Below are positions 53,267 to 63,790 of a stretch of DNA of 64,000 nucleotides, piece after piece (position 1 is the first letter of the stretch; each line of letters begins with the position of its first letter). This DNA comes from Cordylochernes scorpioides (lineage: Eukaryota; Arthropoda; Arachnida; Pseudoscorpiones; Chernetidae). Under the pieces are notes generated by a model. That model was not told where the DNA came from. It did not search any database and was given only the letters and a program-made list of their open reading frames with translations. The DNA is taken from positions 32,987,363 through 33,051,362 of the forward strand of contig CP092868.1 in the NCBI GenBank assembly GCA_030710605.1. Reading direction: 5' to 3'. The translations under genes and the position numbers were made by a program.

Positions 53267-53784
53267 TATGATATAAATTGGATTCATTCTCTCTCTTATT
53301 ACCTTGTAGCTATAATCCATATTGTACCTGTTATTCTTCTTTACTGATACTACAAGGTACAAAGACCAAATCCAAATAAATATAATATAAATTGGATTTG
53401 GTCTGATAAAGCACAATTTGGATTATAGATTATAATAAAAGAAAATAAGACCTAATCCAAATAATTTATTAGTTGTTTGACGTTTTGGCAACAACATTGT
53501 CACCATCAAAGGTGGCGTGATCGTAGCCGACCAATAGGAGGGCGCCATTCCAAAAAAAAAAGCAAACGGTGACAGAGATGACTGATGAAGAATGACGCTC
53601 GTAACTGTATATAGAATAATCCAAATTGTGTTTTATCAATATAAAGAAACTATTCTTCCCAACTTGTATCTGTTCTTCTATAGTGAATTGGGAGATTATC
53701 ATTGTCTTAATAGGTTACAGTAAAATTTCCCTTTAAAGAACAGCAACTAGTTGCAGAGCCAAAGTGTCTTTTAGGAAGATATAT

Positions 53785-53970
53785 CCTATAAGAAAATAAG
53801 ACCTAATCCAAATAATTTATTAGTGTGTGACGTTTCAGCAACAGCATCGTCACCATCATCAGACAAAATAATTTTAAAGACATATTTTTTTCAATCATTT
53901 TGTCTGATGATGGTGACAATGCTGTTGCTGAAAAGTCACACACTAATAAATTATTTGGATTAGGTCTTAT
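53785..53970. repeat. Palindromic family P, CTGATGATGG subfamily
   Basis: Inverted pair with the hammerhead-like block in both arms (for example CTGATGATGGTGACAATGC then GTTGCTGAAAAGTC on the plus strand). Confidence 0.8.
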
Positions 53971-54536
53971 TTTCTTATATTATTATATTTGTGTATACAA
54001 AAATGTAATGCCTCGATAAAGGTCGGCGTTCAGCCAGCCAAAATATTGGCAAAATAAATATTTTATTAAATCCAATATATGCCTTTTATTATCTAATGAA
54101 TTAAGTATGGATTGCTCTATTTTCAAAATTATTATCTATAATCCAAATTGTGATTTATCATTGAAGATATATCTTCTTACTGGAGAGTTGCTTTTTAGTA
54201 AAAATGGTAATTTTCGCTGGTGAAAACTGTCCTTTTGGTGTCCTTGAGCGATGTGTCCTCTAATAGAGGTTGTACTATGAGGCTCATTGTGAGGGACATT
54301 TATTAGTTTCTCACAGCCATCATGTGAAAGTCCATCTGCTTTAATGTTCTACATGTTGTAACAAGCCATTGTCCATTGTGTTGGCATTCTTATCTGTGAG
54401 TTTTTACATCTCGAGCACCTGTTGTCTAACACAAGTGGAAGATATATTCTTTTGTTTTACTGCAAGTTCACTCCGCACATCCAGATTCAAGTTTGAATTT
54501 GAGTCTGGTACGAGACATACATTTTAGAAGAAAATT

Positions 54537-54843
54537 GGGGGGGTCAGTGGAAGGCTGGTTAAACCGTTTGGTTTTCGACAACTACGACCTGGGTTCGAAT
54601 CCCGCATCGGACATTTTTTTCTGTTAAAAAAAAATGCTCCAATGGCCTCCGATTCTTGCAAAAGTCCAACTCCACCAGCAAGTGCAAGTAACCAAACGGG
54701 GCTCTGGCACATTTGTAAGTGCAAAGTCGAACTGCTTTTTACATGTGTAGACATGTGGTGCGCTTACAGTAAAAGCAGTCGCTAACTACTCACCATAATT
54801 ATCATGGCCTGTACCATGTGTATTAGGGATAAGCAAAAAAAAA
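54537..54843 (+). mobile_element. tRNA-derived SINE (copy B)
   Basis: Ortholog of 33698-34002, duplication AGAAGAAAATT. Confidence 0.88.
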
Positions 54844-54854
54844 AGAAGAAAATT

Positions 54855-55160
54855 TATGAATTGTGTTTGCAAATTATAATTACAAATTCAATCGCAACCA
54901 TCAAGACTGGGACAAACACCAATTCTGTTCTCCCAAGGGAACAACAATCCTTGATTTCCAGACTTAAGTGTGGTCATCTAAGGGACAATGACAGAATGGT
55001 TGCAAGGTTTTCCCACTATGTACTAAGTGTCAACCTGCAACCCCAAACCACATTATTGATTGTATTGACTCATCCATTGATGAGCTCTACTCTTCCCCAG
55101 CAGACACCATCAAAAGTCTCTACAAGCTTGATACCTTAATATAATTGAGTGAAGATAAGA
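54855..55160 (+). pseudogene. LINE-b 3' fragment (copy B)
   Basis: Ortholog of the fragment at 34020, here without the SINE. Contains LPREQQSLISRLKCGHLR and ends GATTGAGTG-like. Confidence 0.8.
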
Positions 55161-55518
55161 AAGAGGAAAAATTCAATTGACAATATTTAATAAAATTTAT
55201 GCCAATTATTTTTGGTAATGTGTTTATTAGAAATTATATTAACAATTTTTATCATTGCAGTAAGGTCTGTAGAGGAGATAATAGTTAATATATATCATAA
55301 GATAATACAGTGCCAAAAATAATTATCACAAATTTTATATAAATTATAGATGTGGAAATTTTTGCCAGGAGGAAATGGATCAATAAAAATGAAGGTCGCC
55401 TCTCCTCTCGAAATAGACGTCAAAACTAGACTCCATCTATTCATCTTTTACGCAAACTAGCAGACTTAAGTGTGTGACAAAGATACAACACCAGCTTTAG
55501 CAAACTGAGAAGTGTCCA

Positions 55519-55562
55519 CCTAGAGACCATGGTTTCAAGCTAATGGCCTTCATCAGTCTAGG
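55519..55562 (-). ncRNA. Hammerhead ribozyme motif, family C, variant
   Basis: Helix I CCUAGA/UCUAGG, box CUGAUGA (the commonest form), GAAAC, ACCAUGGUC. Helix II is altered (AGGC/GCUU) but still pairs using G-U, so fold is kept; the 10.1 position is A. Confidence 0.7.
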
Positions 55563-55594
55563 GCGGCCATTATTCCATGAGATCCATAAGTGTT

Positions 55595-56417
55595 ACGCAG
55601 ACTTTGACTTTATCATCATCGGTGCTGACGTCAAACTAACACTACGCTTCAGACTTTTCTGTTTTGGTTTTTCGATCGCTTGTTTTTTACAACATTAGTA
55701 TTGGAACAAGTCGTTCCTTAAATAAATATATACAGGGTGCTTCAAAAAAATGTATACACACTTTGAACTTCCATAGAAAATGTATTTACCGTTCTACAAA
55801 GTTAAATTTCAGGAAAATAGAAAACTGAAAGTCCAATATAAATGAAACATAAATAACAAATGTTAATACTGTTCAAATTGGTGACCTGCAGCATCAATAC
55901 AATTCTGAGTACGGGCCAGTGGATAGGACGCAGGGGGCCAATCGAGTTTCCAGCACGCTCTCCAGACCTTACACCACTGGATTTCTTCTTGTGGGGCACA
56001 GTAAAAGATGGGTTGTACAAACGTAAACCACGTAACCTAGACATTCTTTGGAATGAGATTCAAGCAGTGTGTAGAGAAATCTCATTGGACGTTTTGATAC
56101 GATGTACAGAATCTGTGGTGACTCGTACTCAGAATTGTATTGATGCTGCAGGTCACCAATTTGAACAGTATTAACATTTGTTATTTATGTTTAATTTATA
56201 TTGGACTTTCAGTTTTCTATTTTCCTGAAATTTAACTTTGTAGAACGGTAAATAAATTTTCTATGGAAGTTCAAAGTGTGTATACATTTTTTTGAAGCAC
56301 CCTGTATATTAGTTTATATCAAATGGGATGTCCTCGTAACTACAAAAATAAGTGAGTACAAAACAACTTGGAATCTTTAAATAGAAACATTGTATTTTTG
56401 CTAAGCCTATCAATAAG
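55595..56417. mobile_element. Insertion present only in copy B, hosting a mariner remnant
   Basis: Copy A joins CCATAAG directly to GGATC (about 36039-36046). In B about 820 bp intervene between the same sequences, flanked by ATAAG. The outer part (GTTCCTTAAATAAAT...TATTAG) resembles 32540-32600. Its superfamily is not determined. Confidence 0.6.
55733..56304 (+). mobile_element. Tc1/mariner-type remnant, foldback form
   Basis: Ends CAGGGTGCTTCAAAAAAATG and complement CACCCTG, flanked by TA (55731-55732, 56305-56306). The arms are inverted copies over about 180 bp. Between them a remnant of the transposase C-terminus is readable at about 55940-56174 (SPDLTPLDFFLWG, then VKDGLY), holding the second catalytic-domain block. 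Because the left arm repeats the 3' end in reverse, the N-terminal half is gone. Confidence 0.85.
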
Positions 56418-56709
56418 GGATCAAACTACAAAATATGCTGAGAATTAGTAGTATAATGGTATGTACAGTCATTTTTTGACAATCACAACCAGAGATCAAA
56501 TACCACATTGGACCTTTTTTTATATTAAAAAAAATATCAATGGCCCCATCTTTTTTTGCACAAATCCAACCTCACCAGTAAGTGGAAGTAACCAAACAGA
56601 ACCATGACATCTTGAAAGTTCAAAGTTCAAACTAATTTCTACTACATACATAGATATCATTCTATCTGTTTAGACATGGGGTGTACTTACAGAAAGAACA
56701 ATCAAAAAC

Positions 56710-57023
56710 GTGGGGGTCGGTGGAAAGATGGTCTAAACTGTTGATTTTCGACCGCTACGACCCGGGTTCGATTCCCGCATTGGCAACTTTTTTTCTGATT
56801 AAATAAAATGCTCCAATGGCCCCCGATTCTTGCAAAAGTCCAACCCCAACAGCGAGTGCAAGTAACCAAACGGGGCTCTGGAACATTTGTAAGTGCAAAT
56901 TCAAACTGCTTTTCACATGTATAGACATGTGATGCACTTTTACAGTAAAAGCAGTCGCTAATTACCAAACATGATTATCATGGCCTGTACCACATGTACT
57001 TGGGATAAGCAAAAAAAAAAACA
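56710..57023 (+). mobile_element. tRNA-derived SINE (copy B)
   Basis: Ortholog of 36326-36634, duplication ATCAAAAAC. Confidence 0.87.
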
Positions 57024-57639
57024 ATCAAAAACTAACCACCATGATTATCATGGGCCTGTAACATGTGTCGAGCTAGAATAATAATGGATTTATTAAAAAA
57101 GTCTGTTCTCTTCCTCCCTCTCTGACATGAATCTGATGATAATACCTACCATGCATTTACTAAATTGCCATAGGACACACTTTACTAATTTATGTAACCT
57201 CTTTCATATTGTAGCAGTAATCCACTATGTATATTTAGACCCATAGGAACACTTAATGATATTGTGAAAAATAACGAACAGTTTTTTTTTGGTCGTTGAG
57301 CTTGCACTACGCTGATAAGAGCCAACAGCCCGAAATGCGTACATGGTTAGCTTTTCTTGATTAATCAAGAATGGATTTCTGGAATTCTGGAATAATTATA
57401 AATCAATGGATTGTTGATATTTATTCTGATAGATACTGCAAGCCATCAGCAACTTTTAGTTGCATGATAAGGAGATGCCCATTTCTTAATTTATGAACCT
57501 TATCCCAGTACAATGTCACATTTGTACTATTTTTTCACATTGTTTCATGGTCTCACGCAATTCTGGCCTTAACTACCCATTTCATGATTTTTCAGGATGC
57601 CTGAATGACCAGTTTTTTGGTCGTTGAGGTACAGCTTGC

Positions 57640-57681
57640 ACCACGCTGATGAGGGCTAACAGCCCGAAACGCGTCCGTGGT
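57640..57681 (+). ncRNA. Hammerhead ribozyme motif, type I, family D (complete)
   Basis: Order: helix I ACCACG; CUGAUGA; helix II G-GGC/GCC-C with UAACA loop; GAAA; ACGCGU (helix III too short to close alone, self-complementary and so suited to a dimer); GUC; helix I CGUGGU. Six perfect helix I pairs. Degenerate relatives lie at 36921 and 57308. Confidence 0.8.
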
Positions 57682-57829
57682 TAGCTTTTCTTGATTAATC
57701 AAGAATGGGTATTTGGCCAATTCTGGAATAATTAAAAATCAACAAGAATAGTTGATATTTATTCCGATAGATGGTGCAAGACATCAACAACTTTTAGTTG
57801 AATGATCAGGAGATGTATTTTTCTTAACT

Positions 57830-58050
57830 TAATGATCACAAGGGAATAAGACCAAATCCAAATAAATAAACAATACGTGACGTTTTGGTAACAGCATTGT
57901 TACCATCTTCAGACAAAAATGCTGAATCTGAAGAGTCTGAAGATGGTTACAATGCTATTACCAAAATGTCACGCACTATTTTATTTATTTGGATTTGTTC
58001 TTATTACCTTGTGTTTATAATCTATAATCCAAATTGTGCCTTATCATTAA
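57830..58050. repeat. Palindromic family P
   Basis: Inverted pair around TTCAGACAAAAATGCTGAATC, with ATTACCAAAATGTCACGC in the right arm. Confidence 0.75.
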
Positions 58051-58594
58051 CCTAATGATATTGTCGCATTAGAAAAAAAGGCATTTCCTTATTGTGCAAC
58101 TGAAAGTTGCTGATGGCTTGTGCCATCTATCGGATTAAACATCAACTATTCTCATTGATTTTTAATTATTATAGAATTGGCCAAATACCCATTCTTGATT
58201 AATCAAGAAAAACTAACCACGTACGCATAACAATGACAATCAAACCTAATAAAATCTAAAAGTTTAAATTATATGTAAACTAATATATAGGACAAATAAA
58301 CTATGCTACAATATGATTAATAAAGAGGGTTGGTCTCATCAATGAGGAAAATAATCCTTTTTAATAAATGTGACTTCTGACCAGCTCCAGTAATTAAGGT
58401 GACTGTCTGCCATTGTTACCATCCTCAACCATTCAATGAGAAATCTTCAGTTTGTGTTATCAGTTTATCAAACAAGGAAGGAAAAAAAACTTGTTTATAC
58501 GGTTATCTCTTTATTTTAATTAACAAACAGAGAAAAATGATGATAACACTCCCTTAAATTAATACTTCTCCCTTCTCCCTCCAATTACAAGGTA

Positions 58595-58870
58595 CAACTG
58601 GTATATCTCCATTCCTAACGAATCTTCTTTCCACACCCTTACTAGGGAAGAACAAACGGCGATTTAAAGATTACCAACAGGACATCTTAGAATGCTCAAA
58701 TTTAATGGAAAAATCAAAATATTCTCTAAATGCCCCAAATGCGATTCTCAAACCAGCCAGTCCTGAATATCTATTGAATTGTATCAAATCCTCTAAAAAA
58801 GACTTCTGGGAAAACTTCACGACTATAATAGAAAAGCTGAGACAATGGAACCTAATGGATATTGTTTAAA
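58595..58870 (+). pseudogene. LINE-d C-terminal fragment (copy B)
   Basis: Ortholog of 40450-40735. Confidence 0.78.
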
Positions 58871-59004
58871 ATACTTGAGGAATAAGCAACAAGGAACAAG
58901 ACCATAAACATTTAAAGGGATAAATTATATGTGATGTTTTGAAGATCTTTTGTTGTTTGGAAAAAATATATAGCTACATCAACCAACAATATATTGGAGA
59001 ATTA

Positions 59005-59496
59005 CAACAACAACAAAAAAGCCTTTATTTAGGGTCACTGACCCTATACAGGATTCACCAGAGGTATGCATAAGAAAAAAGCAGTGAGACAAAGGAAGTA
59101 ACGATATATACAGAGTAAAAAGAGAAAGAAAAAAAACAAGAAAAGGAAAAAAAAATAATAATAAGAAAGAAAGAAAGCAAGAAATCAACACAAAAAGAGT
59201 AGCAGTAAGAAAGTGAGGAGTGAGTATCACTTGGCCTTCTTCTGAGATATGGACTTGTGGAAACCATAAAACGCCGTAGCAATATACTTATTCTGGGTCA
59301 TATTGTCAATTATTGATGGAAGTGAAGCACAGAGTTGCCCAGTTTTGAGCATAAGGGTTCTTCTTTCAGAGCAGAGCAATCAAAAATATAGTGAGTGATT
59401 TCATTTTTTAGTTTTGAATTACAGAAGGTACAAGTCGGGTCCTCACCGCAGAGCATCTTGGTGTGGTTTTCTCTAAAAAAACTTGAAAGTATTCTA
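59005..59496 (-). mobile_element. LINE-a 3' end, only in copy B
   Basis: Minus strand, 5' truncated at 59496, 3' TTG repeat at 59005. 14-bp duplication ATATTGGAGAATTA (58991-59004, 59497-59510). Copy A has this site once (about 40844-40857). The coding part shows the knuckle CTFCNSKLKN...HYIFDC. Same family as 1468-1796. Confidence 0.93.
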
Positions 59497-60203
59497 ATAT
59501 TGGAGAATTAAATAAATTATTGATTGATGTTATGGTTATCACCGTTTTGCAGTCTCCAGAAAAAAAGTATTGAACTTCAAAGTACTGAATGTTATTCAGC
59601 ACTTATGTCTGAAGATGGTTAACAATGCTATTACTGTACAAGAAAATAAGACCTAATCCAAATAATTTAATAGTGTGTGACAGCGTTGTTACTGAAACGT
59701 CACACACTATTAAATTATTTGGATTAGGTCTTATTTTCTTGTATTATAATCTATAATCCAAATTGTGCTTTATCAATGCTATTTACTGAAAAGTCACATA
59801 TAATTTTGGATTATAGTAAAGAATCACAAAAAAAATCATATTATATGCAATTTGGGTTATATAGATATAAAATCACATGAGGTAACAAGATCAAATAACA
59901 TATTTGTTAATCTGATAAACACCACCTGATACTCATTAGGCCTTTATGTTGAAACGTTTTCTGATTACGTATTCAAGTCTGGGGATGGTTGCCAAATGTG
60001 ACATGTAGGTTTGGTGTAAATGGCTTGCTACTTTTTCTCTTCATTTGTATTCCAAATTGTGTAAAATGGAGGCGGTGGTGTAGTTTCTGGTCTGTAGTGT
60101 TTGTTGTATGAGATGGATACGTGGTATCAGTGAAAAAGATGGATAGACAATTTAAACAATTTTATTGATTCTTCTAATCAATTTTTTACAAAGGTGGAAA
60201 GAA

Positions 60204-60680
60204 TCTATATTAATAAAATGCAAATTTCATAAGTGTTGTTCGCTAAAAACTTTCGTTACAATGCATCAATTTCGACCAAATTTTCAACATTTATGTAAAA
60301 CGAGATGTAGCAGGTTTTGCTTAACATCAAAATATTTTTCCTAACTTTAACATGCGTAACTTCGCTGTTATCGATTAAATACTAAAAAAATCAACAGAGT
60401 TAATTTTATTTATATATAAATACAAAAAAAAAAATCAGCATTCATTCAACTCAATCTAAAAAAATATTCAAAACAAGCAATTTTAAGATAACACCATATG
60501 TAAAACAGTCGGCCAAGAAAACAACAACGATATTACATCTTTCTCACATATTCACACACAATCTTGATTAATAATTAAAACTAATCTTTAACATTGTTTA
60601 TTATACTTCATAATATATAATATTCGTTAGGCAAACTTTCACTCGGGTAAAACCCGGGCGGAGCCGGGTACACCCGCTAG
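60204..60680 (+). mobile_element. Non-autonomous Helitron, only in copy B
   Basis: 477 bp, near-identical to 52792-53266. Copy A reads GGTGGAAAAAATATATAATA without it (about 41528-41547), giving an A|T empty site. Confidence 0.95.
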
Positions 60681-60737
60681 TATATAATAAAATAGTAATT
60701 AAAGGGTAGATAAAATGTAGGGGAATATATATAGTTC

Positions 60738-60779
60738 TCCACGCTGACGAGCGCCAACATCGCGAAACGCGTTCGTGGA
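60738..60779 (+). ncRNA. Hammerhead ribozyme motif, type I, family E
   Basis: Helix I UCCACG/CGUGGA; CUGACGA; helix II GCG/CGC with CCAACAU loop; GAAAC; GCGUU with GUU as cleavage triplet (allowed NUH, less common than GUC). Complete, unlike its copy A counterpart at 41596. Confidence 0.72.
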
Positions 60780-61092
60780 TAGTTTTTCATCAAGAAATTG
60801 GTTTGGCCAAATATCAGGGAACAGGTTAAATCAATGAATAGTTGATTTCTGTTCCACCAGATGGCGTTCTGCCTTCTGAAAAGCACATGTGCTCCTGGTC
60901 AGGATACGTCTTTTTTATTTTTAATATACAGTTGTGTATGTATACAAATTTCTTCAGTAATGAAGGTTTCCCCACCTTGAGAGAGTCCTCCTCCAGACAA
61001 GGAGGGGATCAAAAAGATGGATAAAGGAAAGAAGTTTAAAAATATTCGAAATCGCTCCACAATAAGTAAAATGTAAACTTCCAAGGACCTCC

Positions 61093-61270
61093 CAAGTCCA
61101 ACCCCACCAGTGAATGCAAGTAATCAAACGGGGCTCTGGCATATTTGTAAGTGCAAAGTCAAACTGCTTTTTCACATGTGTAGACATGTGGCGCACTTAC
61201 AGTAAAAGCAGTCGCTAACTACCCACCATGATTATCGTGGCCTGTACCATGTGTACTAGGGATAATAATA
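61093..61270 (+). mobile_element. tRNA-derived SINE, 5' truncated (copy B)
   Basis: Ortholog of 41945-42118. Confidence 0.76.
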
Positions 61271-61319
61271 ATAAAAAAAAAGGACCACCTTAGTTGAAAC
61301 ATATCAAATCCAGACATGG

Positions 61320-62375
61320 TATTTATATAATGATGACTGCCCCCGAGGTGTGAAAGGTGATAAATTAGACCCTCCTCCTGAGACCAGCCAATTTGACCGA
61401 TGCACCTAAATAGATAGTCCCAGCCACAATAGCCTTTTGTTTGCTCCTATTTTTACCCCACCACCTAACCTCTATAGTCACTTAAAGTATCACGTGTTTG
61501 TCTGAGAGAGAGAGAGATTTATCATTTGTGCCCCGTAAACTACCAAGAATCTCACCCCTATCTCTATAAAAGTCGAATTCTTTTTGCGTTCTTGGTTATG
61601 TGGGGGCGAAAATCCTCTCAGTGTAGTTGTTAAATATTCTATTGATAAGTTATTGAATCATAGTGGAAGAATGGAAACAAAAAATCGCCACCTAATCATA
61701 AAGTATGCCTCTCATGGATTTTAGGATAGGATCTGTAAGAATTCTTCGTATTAGAAAATCGTATGTACGGATTGTCTAGTCGTCTGATACAACGGCCTCT
61801 TTTATCAAACCTGGAATTTCTACTCTTTTTTTTTTTCTAACCTTATACCTGTCCCGTAAACTACCAAGAATCTCACCCGTATCTCTATACAAGTCGAATT
61901 CTTTCTGCGTTTGGTTATGTGAAGGCGAAAATCCACCCCTCTCAGTGTAGTTTTTAAGGATTCTATTGATAAGCTATGATAAGCTTCTTTTTTTTTTTGT
62001 ATTATTGTGGAAGAATGCAAACAAAAATCTCCACTTAATAATAAAGTATGCCTCTCACGGATTTCACCATAGTATGTAATAATTTCTTGTATTTGTAAAT
62101 CATACGTACGGAATGTCTGCTCCCCTGGAATTTCTCCCCCTTTTCTCCCCCAACTTTACCTGTTTATATCTATAAAAGTCGAATTCTTTCCGCGCGCTTG
62201 GTTATGTGAGGAGCGAAAATTCCCCTCTCAGCGTAGTTATTAAAGATTCTATTAATTAGATATAACTGTTATTATATCATTGTGGAAGGATGCAAACAAA
62301 AAATCGCAACTTAATCATAAAATATGCCTCGAACGGATTTCCCCACAGGCTCTGTAAGAATTCCTCGTATTATTT
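61320..62375 (+). other. Diverged tandem block, no gene
   Basis: Counterpart of 42360-43360 with the same CTATAAAAGTCG and TTGGTTATGTG units. Slightly better preserved than in copy A. Confidence 0.55.
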
Positions 62376-62905
62376 TATTTCAACACCCAAAACGCGATAT
62401 CCCGGCTAGGGATAATTGCGTCGATTTACATTTTTTTTTTTAAAACAGAAAACAGTTATAAACATATTATACAAGAAAAGGTAATCAAAATTTAAAAAAA
62501 AAAAAAGAGAGAAACAATAATATATATTAAGAACTTGAACCTTTCACGTTTGAAAGGTAATCATAAATATATTTACAAAAATAGTTAAACCTATGATAAT
62601 TCTCTCTGCTATTTACAAATTGATATAGATCTACAACAATATTTATTGTCTGTTGTCTAGCGGTGAAGAAGAGTGGGCATTCCAGCAGTAGGTGTCTTGA
62701 GTCCTGGAATTCGTTGCCACAATGACAGTTAGTCTTCAACCGCTCCAATTTTTTTTTATAAAAATCCCTTTAAATTTCCATGGTTCGTTATAAACTGGGT
62801 TTTATAAAAATTGGAGCGGAAAAATTTTGGAATTCCAAACGGGAAAAGGCTTTGAAATGTTTCATTTGTTTTAAGAAATAATTCATCCATTTTTGCATTA
62901 GCAAA
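62375..62905 (-). pseudogene. LINE-e 3' end, only in copy B
   Basis: Minus-strand ORF2 C-terminus with a compact zinc knuckle (CHCGNEFQDSRHLLLECPLF, 62527-62748) followed by an AT-rich 3' UTR ending GTTGAAATAAAAT. Inserted between TCGTATT and CAAATCG, which are adjacent in copy A (43360-43375). A clear duplication was not found. Confidence 0.75.
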
Positions 62906-63249
62906 TCGTATGTAGGGATTGTCTGCTCGCCTGAGACAACGTCCTCTCCTGTCGAACAGCGAATTTCTCTTTTTTTTTCCCCCAACTAGGAAGATGGTGT
63001 TTGATCAAATAAGTTTTTTTTTTTTTAACGGTTGTGCCTTTGTGTGATGATTGTCGCGAAAAATAAAGTTATAATTCTCTAGAAAGTTATAACACTCACT
63101 TTGGCTTCTCTATTCAAATGCAGTTTGGATTTTAGCTTTGCACATATACACTCATGGACAAAACTTAAGGAAGTGAAAAATCTTTGATGTCACTGGTTGT
63201 CTTTTTTTTTTTTTTTTTTTAAGGAAACAGTGGCAATATTGTTCACACT

Positions 63250-63790
63250 TAGTTATCTCGTGTGTCTTCAATAAAGGTCACTGTAATATCTTACAGAGTT
63301 TTTGTCTGAATCCCAATATACAATGCTAAAAGGTACAACTTCCTTAAGTGTTGTCCATGAGTGTATATAGTGTCTTCAATAAAGGTTTCTGTAATATCTT
63401 TCAGAGTTATTGTCTGAATCCTGATATACAATGCTAAAAGGTACAACTTCCTTAAGTGTTGTCCATGAGTGTATATAGTGTCTTCAATAAAGGTTACTGT
63501 AATATCTTTCAGAGTTATTGTCTGAATCCCAATATACAATGCTAAAAGGTACAACTTCCTTAAGTGTTGTCCATGAGTGTATATAGTGTCTTCAATAAAG
63601 GTTTCTGTAATATCTTTCAGAGTTTTTGTCTGAATCCCAATATACAATGCTAAAAGGTACAACTTCCTTAAGTGTTGTCCATGAGTGTATATAGTGTCTT
63701 CAATAAAGGTTACTGTAATATCTTTCAGAGTTATTGTCTGAATCCTGATATACATGCTAAAAGGTACAACTTCCTTAGGTGTTGTCCGTG
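63250..63790. repeat. Tandem repeat, period 111 bp, about five units
   Basis: Units share GTGTCTTCAATAAAGG, TGTCTGAATCC and ACTTCCTTAAGTGTTGTCC. Because 111 is a multiple of three, a minus-strand frame stays open (63291-63755) as a 37-residue repeat; I do not regard it as a gene. Each unit carries a Tc1-like end (CTTCCTTAAGTGTTGTCCAT; its complement ATGGACAAAA-TTAAGGAAGT is near 26503 and 46915). A single diverged unit is at about 51775-51900. Confidence 0.85.

Larger units (their letters stand above)
43571..63006 (+). repeat. Copy B of the 19.9-kb direct duplication
   Basis: Begins at the gap edge with the equivalent of 23571 and runs collinearly to the equivalent of 43470. Beyond 63006 the sequence is new. 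It differs from A by insertions listed individually (46653, 46945, 55595-56417, 59005, 60204, about 62375-62905) and lacks those of A (26545-27655, 34296, 36983, 38292, 42185). Confidence 0.9.

Noticed and set aside
23571-63006. CRISPR-like or regulatory array interpretation of the many direct and inverted repeats
   Set aside because: Eukaryotic DNA, irregular spacing, and each repeat fits a known type of mobile element with its own target duplication.
63291-63755. 154-codon ORF of 37-residue repeats
   Set aside because: It is the 111-bp tandem repeat read in a frame that cannot close because the period is a multiple of three. No start context, domain or relative.
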